Source: Candidatus Altimarinota bacterium (GTDB taxonomy: Bacteria; Patescibacteriota; Gracilibacteria; UBA4473). Taken from it: a DNA stretch of 12,047 nt. Position 1 is the first letter of the stretch. Each line of letters starts with the position of its first letter. The stretch spans positions 23,449 through 35,495 of the forward strand of contig JAHDBZ010000005.1 in the NCBI GenBank assembly GCA_020630245.1. Direction: 5' to 3'. This document shows, in pieces, positions 1 to 6,917 of the stretch. The notes under the pieces are model-generated. The model did not search any database, was not told the origin of the DNA, and saw nothing but the letters and a program-made list of their open reading frames with translations. The position numbers and the translations under genes were made by a program.

Positions 1-95
1 TTGGAGCTGCTATCCTCGGTAAAAAAGCCAAAGACAAAGTGAAAGTAGCGGCGCCAGCAGGGGAGATCGAGTACGAGATCGTGAAAGTGAAGTAA
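1..95 (+). CDS. greA: Transcription elongation factor GreA, C-terminal end (5' part outside window)
   Basis: Reading from base 3, the open frame gives GAAILGKKAKDKVKVAAPAG followed by EIEYEIVKVK and a TAA stop at 93-95. This matches the end of the GreA/GreB C-terminal FKBP-like domain (family pattern: aL.Gk..gD.v.v..P.G..eyeI..I). GreA binds the secondary channel of RNA polymerase and stimulates transcript cleavage in backtracked complexes. Only about 30 residues are present, so the N-terminal coiled coil cannot be checked and GreB is not formally excluded. The gene is followed by a dispersed micro-repeat and a hairpin terminator, so it appears to end its transcription unit here. Confidence 0.82.
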   Translation, partial: GAAILGKKAKDKVKVAAPAGEIEYEIVKVK

Positions 96-110
96 ATTCA
101 GCTAGCTGAG

Positions 111-137
111 TTTTTGATGTTGTAATGTGCTAATGAA
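111..137 (+). repeat. Copy of the GATGTTG/TAATGTGC dispersed micro-repeat
   Basis: The segment contains TTTTTGATGTTG followed by TAATGTGCTAATG. The same words recur at 3300-3350, 3598-3676, 5582-5620 and 6834-6917, always at gene borders. Here the copy lies 16 bases after the greA stop rather than on it. Confidence 0.55.
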
Positions 138-144
138 AAGTTTC

Positions 145-182
145 AGATCCTGGCCAAGCCAGGATGACGTTGGTTTTTTTGT
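145..182 (+). terminator. Rho-independent-type terminator after greA
   Basis: A perfect 8-bp stem ATCCTGGC (147-154) / GCCAGGAT (158-165) with loop CAA is followed by GACGTTGG and a run of Ts at 174-180. The T-run starts 8 bases after the stem, a longer gap than in a classic intrinsic terminator. Read on the minus strand, the hairpin begins GTCATCCTGG, resembling the end of the 199-bp element at 3393-3591, so it may be a solo copy of that repeat family used as a terminator. Confidence 0.6.
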
Positions 183-206
183 TATTAATTCTTTATACTG
201 TTTTCG
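170..206 (+). promoter_or_regulatory. Candidate leaderless promoter of purC
   Basis: A -10-like TATACT (194-199) lies 18 bp after TTGGTT (170-175) and exactly 7 bases before the purC ATG. Transcription from such a -10 would start at or within a base of the A of the ATG, so the mRNA would have no leader. No Shine-Dalgarno sequence is visible. The -35 overlaps the T-rich end of the greA terminator. Confidence 0.5.
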
Positions 207-1175
207 ATGAACATTGACCCACAGAACGTTATTCGTGATATCGATTTTCCACAGGCTAAAGGTCGACATCGCGGCAAGATTCGAGAAAGTTTTATCTTAG
301 ATGATGATCGCCGCGCTATTGTGGTGACGGATCGAATTTCTTCTTTTGATTTTGTGTTGGGAACCGTTCCCCACAAGGGGCGAGTGCTTAACCAAATTGC
401 GGCTTGGTGGTTTGGGAAGATTGACGAAATTGGCGTGCCACATCATCTCATCTCAGTGCCACATCCGAATGTCACGGTGGCCAAGAATGTAACACCACTG
501 CCAGTAGAGTTTGTAGTGCGGGCCTATCTAACAGGCACGACGACGACTTCTTCCTGGTATGCATACAATCACCACGATCGCCAGATGTGTGCACTGGAAA
601 TGCCTGCCGGCATGAAGAAGAACCAACCTTTCCCGGACTTACTGGTCACACCGAGTACGAAACCTTCTGCGGACTCTGGACTGCATGATATGAACGTTTC
701 TCGTGAGGAAATCATCGAAATGGGGTTGGTAGACGCCGAAACACTTGATAAAGCCTATGAGTACGCACTACGGATGTTTCGCCATGGACAAAAGGTCGCA
801 GCAGAGAGGGGACTCATCCTGGTCGATACCAAATACGAGATGGGCGTGACCTCTGAAGGAGAACTGATCGTTATCGATGAAGTGCATACGCCGGATTCTT
901 CACGTTACTGGGTGGCGGATACTTACGAGGCCCGGATGGCAGAGGGCGAGGAGCCAGACGGTCTAGATAAGGAATTTGTGCGTCGAATGGTCGTTGGAGC
1001 AGGTTATGATGTAGATTCGCCTGAAAATCCAGCGCAGTATTTTTCTGAGGACATTCAGCTAGCGGCAGCAGCAAAGTATCTAGAACTCTATGAAATCATG
1101 ACCGGACAGGCGCTAGATATTTCGGTGGCAGGGGATCAAGCCAGTATTGAGGCTTGCTTGGAGTCTTTAATCTAA
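207..1175 (+). CDS. purC: Phosphoribosylaminoimidazole-succinocarboxamide (SAICAR) synthase
   Basis: PurC joins CAIR and L-aspartate with ATP to form SAICAR in cytosolic purine synthesis. The 322-residue product carries family signature 1 at residues 98-110 (LPVEFVVRAYLTG) and signature 2 at 204-213 (ILVDTKYEMG; many homologues have EFG). The substrate-contact segments TPSTK (148-152), HDMNVSREE (160-168) and the acidic DEVHTPDSSRYW (224-235) are also present. It is longer than the roughly 240-residue E. coli type and closer to the 300-residue Ade1-like form, with extra sequence between signature 1 and HDMN and at the C-terminus. The ATG at 207 is supported by a -10-like TATACT 7 bases upstream and by the match starting near the N-terminus (AKGRHRGKIRESF). 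No other pur gene is in the window, so this looks like a solitary locus. Confidence 0.93.
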   Translation: MNIDPQNVIRDIDFPQAKGRHRGKIRESFILDDDRRAIVVTDRISSFDFVLGTVPHKGRVLNQIAAWWFGKIDEIGVPHHLISVPHPNVTVAKNVTPLPVEFVVRAYLTGTTTTSSWYAYNHHDRQMCALEMPAGMKKNQPFPDLLVTPSTKPSADSGLHDMNVSREEIIEMGLVDAETLDKAYEYALRMFRHGQKVAAERGLILVDTKYEMGVTSEGELIVIDEVHTPDSSRYWVADTYEARMAEGEEPDGLDKEFVRRMVVGAGYDVDSPENPAQYFSEDIQLAAAAKYLELYEIMTGQALDISVAGDQASIEACLESLI

Positions 1176-1186
1176 GCAATGTACCA

Positions 1187-1231
1187 AAACCGGATTTTGA
1201 GATCATACACTAAAAAGCCTAAACCCGGTTT
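1187..1231. repeat. Paired AAACCNGGTTT palindrome element, intergenic copy
   Basis: AAACCGGATTT (1187-1197) and AAACCCGGTTT (1221-1231) frame a 23-base spacer. CAAAACCGG (1185-1193) and CCGGTTTTG (1225-1233) are exact reverse complements and could form a 9-bp stem. A near-identical 44-base unit, with the same TTTTGAGA after the first palindrome and CTAAACCCGGTTT at the end, lies inside the TrmH-like gene at 9964-10007. No T-tract follows, so terminator activity is uncertain. Confidence 0.6.
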
Positions 1232-1243
1232 TGAGGACGTTGG

Positions 1244-1280
1244 TTGACCTGGGTTATGGATCTAAACTACAATTAGCCTC
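1244..1280 (+). promoter_or_regulatory. Candidate leaderless promoter of first pilin gene
   Basis: TTGACC (1244-1249), an 18-bp spacer and TACAAT (1268-1273) form the best sigma70-like promoter in the window. The TACAAT ends 7 bases before the GTG start at 1281, the same geometry as purC. No Shine-Dalgarno sequence lies in between. Confidence 0.62.
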
Positions 1281-1757
1281 GTGAAAAACAAAAATACTGG
1301 ATTTACCTTGATCGAGATCTTGCTGGTGGTAGCGATTTTGGGAGTTTTAGTGACAATCGGCCTGCCGCACATGTGGGATTACCAAGCTCGAGCACGCGAT
1401 GCATTGCGTGAGACAGCTATTGCGCAGGTTTATCGTTCTGTTGTGACAGCGGATTCGATTGAAGAAGATGATTCTTATGGGCATGATAATCCGAGTATGC
1501 AATCTTTGATAAATAAGCGAGAAATTGATTTTCCCGGATCTGATGCGGTGTATTGTTATGTGTATGGTTATGCCGGTAAGAATTTTTTCATTGCGGTGCG
1601 ATCGGAGGCCCAAAAAGGTGATTTTCTAGTCAACGGAACGGCTGGCGGACAGACCGCTTTTGCCAACTCTACCGCTCTGCAGAGTGAAATGTCGACCTGT
1701 AGTCCGATGGTAACCCCGACAGCGGTGACTGATTACGACGTTTTTTACATCGAATAG
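1281..1757 (+). CDS. Type IV pilin-like protein (prepilin with GFTLIE signal)
   Basis: The 158-residue product begins with a short basic leader ending in Gly7 and then FTLIEILLVVAILGVLVTIG, the class III signal plus hydrophobic helix of type IV pilins and pseudopilins. Prepilin peptidase would cut after Gly7, leaving Phe1 and Glu5 of the mature protein. The rest has one conserved-looking helix (RARDALRETAIAQVYRSVV, about 37-55) and a globular domain with two cysteines (92, 140) that could form the C-terminal disulfide loop. The start is a GTG at 1281, fixed by the leader length and a promoter 7 bases upstream. A second prepilin gene follows 123 bases later with its own promoter-like sequence. 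Whether this is a minor pilin, competence pseudopilin or secretion subunit cannot be told. Confidence 0.88.
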   Translation: MKNKNTGFTLIEILLVVAILGVLVTIGLPHMWDYQARARDALRETAIAQVYRSVVTADSIEEDDSYGHDNPSMQSLINKREIDFPGSDAVYCYVYGYAGKNFFIAVRSEAQKGDFLVNGTAGGQTAFANSTALQSEMSTCSPMVTPTAVTDYDVFYIE

Positions 1758-1814
1758 TTTTTTGTAGCAAAGACAACAAACCCGGTGTTACACAAGTATC
1801 TTTTGAACAAAAAA

Positions 1815-1880
1815 TTTGATTGACCCCCGTAGGTTGGGGTACATTTTGCGCAGTTATTATTTACTAACTTCATTCTAAAA
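1815..1880 (+). promoter_or_regulatory. Candidate promoter/operator region of second pilin gene
   Basis: TTGATT (1816-1821), 18 bp, TACATT (1840-1845) is the best-spaced pair and predicts a leader of about 30 bases. TATTAT (1855-1860) is an alternative -10. The spacer holds an inverted repeat ACCCC (1823-1827) / GGGGT (1836-1840) abutting the -10, which could be an operator or simply chance. No Shine-Dalgarno sequence is visible before the ATG at 1881. Confidence 0.4.
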
Positions 1881-2366
1881 ATGAAAACAAACATGAAACT
1901 TAAAGGGTTTACCCTTATCGAGTTGCTAGTGGTGATCGTTATCATCGGTATCTTAGCGACTATCTCTGTAGCCACTTTTTCTGGTTACTTTGCCAAAGCT
2001 CGTGATACTGAGCGACAAACTTTCGTAGCAGCAGCTCGTACAGCCGTACAAGCTGAGCAAATCGGTTCTTCTACGACGGATTTCCGTCTTGGAGGTACAG
2101 ATGCTGCTACTGTTGAAGCGGCTGTTGACACAGCTCTCGACAAACAAGGTATAGAAATGCCTGACCTCGTTGGAGGTGCTGCAACTGTTTACTACGTAGT
2201 AGACGGTGACTACTCTGCGGCTGCTACCGAATTTGCAGTAGTTGCGTGTGGAGAAGAAGAAACAAACACTCTCTTCCAGGCTGGTCCACGGACTGTGACT
2301 GGAACGTGTGCTGCTGGAGCCTTCACGGCTGGTACAGGAGAAGTTGCTACTGCAATTGCTCTCTAG
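1881..2366 (+). CDS. Type IV pilin-like protein, possible major pilin
   Basis: The 161-residue product has a basic leader ending in Gly9, then FTLIELLVVIVIIGILATIS, the canonical prepilin cleavage site and N-terminal helix (mature Glu5 = residue 14). The helix continues through FAKARDTERQTFVAAARTAVQAEQ (37-60). The globular part is rich in Ala, Thr, Val and Gly and has two cysteines (123, 143) placed as in the disulfide loop of pilins. A second in-frame ATG at 1893 would also leave an intact signal. The gene has its own promoter-like upstream region and a strong terminator only 23 bases after its stop, so it is probably transcribed alone. This, with the simple composition, makes it the better candidate for an abundant pilin; that role is inferred. 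No pilB, pilC, pilT or prepilin peptidase gene is in the window. Confidence 0.88.
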   Translation: MKTNMKLKGFTLIELLVVIVIIGILATISVATFSGYFAKARDTERQTFVAAARTAVQAEQIGSSTTDFRLGGTDAATVEAAVDTALDKQGIEMPDLVGGAATVYYVVDGDYSAAATEFAVVACGEEETNTLFQAGPRTVTGTCAAGAFTAGTGEVATAIAL

Positions 2367-2387
2367 TTCTTTCTTTACGAAATGACA

Positions 2388-2421
2388 CCAAAAAACCCTC
2401 GCTACGCGGGGGTTTTTTTTT
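2388..2421 (+). terminator. Strong Rho-independent terminator after second pilin gene
   Basis: An A-run (2390-2395), CCC-T-CG, loop CTA (2402-2404), CG-C-GGG and nine Ts (2413-2421) make a GC-rich hairpin with flanking A/T arms. It lies within the first codons of the longest possible frame for the next gene, which is one reason to place that gene's start downstream at 2448. Confidence 0.85.
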
Positions 2422-2447
2422 GCGCAAATATCAGTAGTCTAGACGAG

Positions 2448-3302
2448 ATGTTTAGATGGCTCATTGCTCTGCGAGGCGGACACATGGTGCTAGATGCAAT
2501 CCTGCTGTATGGAGCGTTTCTGTTAGCTTATGGAGTTCGCGTTGGCTGGGTGCTTTCTACCGATTTTCCTTTTGCGCTGTATGCGCTGGTGTCGGTGATA
2601 GCCGTGCTGGCCTGGCTTGGTTTTCTGGTGTTTACTAAATATTACCGTATTCCGCCACGATCCGGGCAGGGAGCGCTTTATGATCTTGTACTGAGTGCGG
2701 TCGGGGGCGTCATCGCGGTAGCAACGCTGATTATTGTTTATTATTTCCAGCAAGAGTTGTTTTTCTCACGTTTGATCAACGTCTATGTGTTGTCTTTTGG
2801 CGTGGTGGCCTTGTTGGTTACCCGTTGGGGTTTCGGGCAGATCCTTCGGCATCAGAAAGATAAAAATCATAAAGCCTATAAAACACTGATCATTGGGGCC
2901 AATGCTGTCTCGGATCAACTCATCCGGGCGATTGAGGATAATCCCTACGCGCTGTACGAGGTAATTGGAGTGATAGACCCCTACGGACTCAAAAAAGGCC
3001 CACAGATCCTCGGAAAACTCGATAAATTGACCGAAATCTGTCAACGAGAGTCGATCACGGCTATTATCCAGTGTGATGCCTACGAGCACACGCTTAATAT
3101 CATCTCGTTCTGTGAGGAGCATGATATCAAGTACCAGTTCGATCCAGCCTTACGGGGAATCTATGAAAAAAATTTACGTATCCGTGAAGTCGCCGGTCAA
3201 ACGATGATTTCGTTTGTGAAGCGTGATTTTGACAGTCGATCAAAACGCCGCCTGTATGATGTGTTTGATCGGGTACTCAAGCAGGTGTTTGATGTAGATT
3301 AA
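2448..3302 (+). CDS. Truncated polyprenyl-phosphate glycosylphosphotransferase: membrane and Rossmann-like domains only
   Basis: From the ATG at 2448 the product has 284 residues. It has four likely membrane helices (about 13-33, 42-62, 80-100, 107-127), then a nucleotide-binding-like domain beginning KTLIIGANAVSDQLIRAI (145-162) and ending around EVAGQTMISF (247-256). This is the N-terminal half of WbaP/exopolysaccharide polyprenyl glycosylphosphotransferases, which start glycan assembly by loading a sugar phosphate onto undecaprenyl phosphate. The catalytic bacterial sugar transferase domain, which normally starts KRxFDi..., is missing: the protein ends SKRRLYDVFDRVLKQVFDVD. The TAA is the first triplet of a dispersed repeat, and no continuation was found in other frames. 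Starting at 2382 would add 22 residues encoded by the terminator hairpin, so 2448 is preferred; TAGTCT (2435-2440) lies 7 bases before it. It could be a pseudogene or a stand-alone accessory subunit. Confidence 0.72.
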   Translation: MFRWLIALRGGHMVLDAILLYGAFLLAYGVRVGWVLSTDFPFALYALVSVIAVLAWLGFLVFTKYYRIPPRSGQGALYDLVLSAVGGVIAVATLIIVYYFQQELFFSRLINVYVLSFGVVALLVTRWGFGQILRHQKDKNHKAYKTLIIGANAVSDQLIRAIEDNPYALYEVIGVIDPYGLKKGPQILGKLDKLTEICQRESITAIIQCDAYEHTLNIISFCEEHDIKYQFDPALRGIYEKNLRIREVAGQTMISFVKRDFDSRSKRRLYDVFDRVLKQVFDVD

Positions 3303-3350
3303 TGTGCTGATGTTGTGATTTTACGATGTTACAATGTCAGAATGTTTGAT
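3300..3350 (+). repeat. GATGTTG/TAATGTGC micro-repeat on the stop codon of the truncated transferase
   Basis: The copy begins with the TAA stop (TAATGTGCTGATGTTG, 3300-3315) and continues with GATTTTACGATGTTACAATGTC. The first 16 bases match the segment on the ybaB stop (6834-6849) at all but two positions. Together with the 3393-3591 and 3598-3676 repeats it fills most of the 366-base gene-free stretch 3303-3668, in which I see no gene. Confidence 0.6.
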
Positions 3351-3392
3351 TTATGTGTTGGGTGAGGCGTCATTTTTTGAAACACCATTTAC

Positions 3393-3591
3393 TGTCATCC
3401 TGAGCTCTGAGTGTAACGAAGGGAGAAGGACCTCTTGATAGGTCGTGCTACGATGACTATAGAGTCGGCATATTATGTCCCATCAAACAGGATCGACTCA
3501 TAATACAGCTCGACCTATCGTGGGGACACTGCTCTGTGGCGTGATATGAAGAGGTTCTTCCTGCGCGCTTAGGCGCGTCGTCAGAATGACA
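3393..3591. repeat. 199-bp imperfect palindromic element with GTCATCCTGA / TCAGAATGACA ends
   Basis: The ends TGTCATCCTGA (3393-3403) and TCAGAATGACA (3581-3591) are inverted repeats with one mismatch. Next inward, GGAGAAGGACCTCTTGAT and ATGAAGAGGTTCTTCC pair with a few differences. Further in, GATAGGTCG (3437-3445) and CGACCTATC (3511-3519) are exact inverted repeats, as are GAGTCG and CGACTC nearer the centre. The whole element could fold into one long arm. Palindromes with such GTCATCCTGAGC...GAAGGA ends are, to my knowledge, common dispersed elements in many bacteria. There is no reading frame in it, so it would be non-autonomous. Confidence 0.7.
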
Positions 3592-3597
3592 AGCTGA

Positions 3598-5579
<1,982 letters not shown>

Positions 5580-5581
5580 TT

Positions 5582-5636
5582 ATTAATTTGCTAATTTGCT
5601 AAAGTGCTAATTTGCTAATCCTTACGATTTTAAGGA
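5582..5636. repeat. Short tandem TTTGCTAA repeats and small hairpin upstream of gyrB
   Basis: Three TTTGCTAA units and one AGTGCTAA variant lie at 5587-5618, related in wording to TAATGTGCTAATG after greA. A 6-bp stem TCCTTA (5619-5624) / TAAGGA (5631-5636) follows. The stretch lies in the gyrB 5' region on the minus strand (start codon 5565-5567), where TAATAA-like sequence is present, but I cannot single out a promoter. Confidence 0.5.
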
Positions 5637-5682
5637 GTTTTGCGCTTGGGAACAAGGATTTCGTATTGGTGAGGGATTGGTT

Positions 5683-5755
5683 TTGTCAAATACTTTTTAC
5701 TATGAATATAGATTTTGTTTGCTATAGAATGTAAAAGTTTTTTTAATAGATTTAC
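5683..5755 (+). promoter_or_regulatory. AT-rich candidate promoter region of the unknown gene at 5756
   Basis: TTGTCA (5683-5688), 18 bp, TATAGA (5707-5712) is a plausible -35/-10 pair. TATAGA recurs at 5723-5728, and TTTAAT (5742-5747) lies 8 bases before the ATG. The sequence is so AT-rich that these matches carry little weight. Confidence 0.3.
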
Positions 5756-6463
5756 ATGACCTTGAAACCAGATTTATCAAATAGAGAGCGGCACGAATTT
5801 TTGGAGGTAGTTGATTATTTGGCTAGTACTAGTGTTTCTGGAATCGATCTTTCTAAATTTGAAGAAGGAGAGTTTCACGACATTGGGGTGAGAGTTTTAG
5901 AGGTTCTAAATCTAAAGAAGTCTTCTTTTTATGAAGCGCCATTGGTTTTGTCGACAGATTTTAAAAATGCTTACCAACACAGATATAATAAGAAGCAAAT
6001 CAAAAAATTAGGCATTCGGGCTCCTCGCTTTGAGCTCGACTTTTTTGGAGAATTCAAAGTTACATACGAATCGGATATGTATAAAAAACTTGTTTTGGCG
6101 AAAGTAAGATTAGAGGCGGCTTTTTCAGAGCAGGATTCTATGGTTGTTGAGAGAGTCAAAGGCATGAAAAATTGGCAGCAACGCCGAGAATTTTTTCACA
6201 GGCGTCCTAAATTTATGACGAGGAGGGTGCTCTCTGGTGTCTTGCCTCGGTCCCTTGATTTACTTGGTGAGCATCCTGATTTTGTAGATTTTTTAAATTT
6301 TGTCATTAATGACTTAAGACCGATTTCCCACGGACACATTCGAGATCTTGAAAAGTATACTAAAGACCATCTTGAATTATTTGGAACTCTGGTAGGGATC
6401 GATTCGTTGGAGAACTTTATGGATGGACTTAAATGGTGTGTTAATGAAATTAATAAAGAATAG
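5756..6463 (+). CDS. Hypothetical protein, AT-rich gene, function not recognised
   Basis: The 235-residue product has no signal peptide or membrane helix and looks like a soluble, mostly helical, highly charged protein. I recognise no family. Visible features are a basic stretch MKNWQQRREFFHRRPKFMTRR (137-157), and a C-terminal section with LRPISHGHIRDLEKY (187-201) that faintly recalls the R-x(3-6)-H motif of HEPN ribonucleases; this is only a suggestion. Base and codon use differ visibly from neighbours: many AAT, TTT, GAT and AAA codons and few GC-rich ones. Together with long AT-rich flanks and no operon partner, this suggests a horizontally acquired or fast-evolving gene. The ATG at 5756 is the first in the frame; no Shine-Dalgarno is visible. 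An intact frame of this length with natural-looking composition supports a real gene. Confidence 0.68.
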   Translation: MTLKPDLSNRERHEFLEVVDYLASTSVSGIDLSKFEEGEFHDIGVRVLEVLNLKKSSFYEAPLVLSTDFKNAYQHRYNKKQIKKLGIRAPRFELDFFGEFKVTYESDMYKKLVLAKVRLEAAFSEQDSMVVERVKGMKNWQQRREFFHRRPKFMTRRVLSGVLPRSLDLLGEHPDFVDFLNFVINDLRPISHGHIRDLEKYTKDHLELFGTLVGIDSLENFMDGLKWCVNEINKE

Positions 6464-6505
6464 TGTGGATTATGAAGTCGGGCTTTTCTTCTGTGAATTA
6501 CTTTT

Positions 6506-6545
6506 TATAATCGGCTACGAACTTATTTATTAAATCCACAAAATT
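6506..6545 (+). promoter_or_regulatory. Candidate promoter of ybaB/ebfC
   Basis: A consensus -10 TATAAT sits at 6506-6511, predicting a leader of about 28 bases before the ATG at 6546. No good -35 is visible at 16-18 bp upstream and no Shine-Dalgarno sequence precedes the start. Confidence 0.4.
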
Positions 6546-6836
6546 ATGGGACTCATGGGACAAATGGGAGATATGTACAAGCTCCAAAAAGAAGCCAAAA
6601 AGATCAAAAAAGAACTCGCCAACACGCATATTTTTGCCGAAGTAGATGGTGTTAAGGTCACTGTTTCTGGTGAGCAAGAAGTCGTCAAAGTAGAATTCCT
6701 CGATGAAGCACCAGACGACAAAGTAAGACTTGGAAAAGCCTTCCAGGAAGCGTCAAACAAAGCCTTTAAAAAAGCCCAACAAGTGGCCGCAGAGAAGATG
6801 AAGGCTATCATGGGAGACTTCCCAGGTTTAGGTTAA
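6546..6836 (+). CDS. YbaB/EbfC family nucleoid-associated protein
   Basis: The 96-residue product has the family layout: an N-terminal helix (MGDMYKLQKEAKKIKKELAN, 7-26), a beta-sheet core VDGVKVTVSGEQEVVKVEF (33-51), and C-terminal helices KAFQEASNKAFKKAQQVAAEKMKAIMG (64-90). YbaB/EbfC proteins form tweezer-like dimers that bind DNA and are thought to help organise the nucleoid. The family usually has VxVxxxGxxxVxxVxI in the core, which fits. In many bacteria the gene sits between dnaX and recR; neither is here, so that context is lost. The stop codon TAA (6834-6836) is the first triplet of a dispersed repeat. mltG follows 79 bases downstream on the same strand and may share the transcript. 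Confidence 0.9.
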   Translation: MGLMGQMGDMYKLQKEAKKIKKELANTHIFAEVDGVKVTVSGEQEVVKVEFLDEAPDDKVRLGKAFQEASNKAFKKAQQVAAEKMKAIMGDFPGLG

Positions 6837-6917
6837 TGTTTTGATGTTGGAATGTTTTAATGTTGGAATGAATTTTATTGTAACATCGTAACATTATAAA
6901 ATTGTAAAATTAAATAT
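6834..6917 (+). repeat. GATGTTG/AACATC repeat bridging the ybaB stop and the mltG start
   Basis: It starts on the ybaB stop as TAATGTTTTGATGTTGG and repeats AATGTT(TTA)ATGTTGGAATG. It then carries the 41-base unit 6877-6917, which matches 3636-3676 next to gyrB at about 36 of 41 positions. The unit runs into the A and T of the mltG ATG. It contains the -10-like words TATAAA (6895-6900) and TAAAAT (6905-6910), so it may help drive mltG. Confidence 0.6.

Noticed and set aside
2246..2437. Open frame of 63 codons across the end of the second pilin gene and its terminator
   Set aside because: It is out of frame with the pilin and runs through a strong terminator hairpin, with no promoter or homology.
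2382..2447. Upstream ATG at 2382 as start of the truncated transferase
   Set aside because: The extra 22 codons would be encoded by the hairpin and T-run of the pilin terminator. The membrane domain starts naturally from the ATG at 2448.
3300..3304. TAATG stop/start overlaps at repeat borders as translational coupling
   Set aside because: No open frame of useful length follows the ATG in these places, so coupling to a downstream gene is not supported.
5582..5620. TTTGCTAA tandem units as a CRISPR array
   Set aside because: The units are only 8 bases long and adjacent, without unique spacers, and there are no cas genes in the window.
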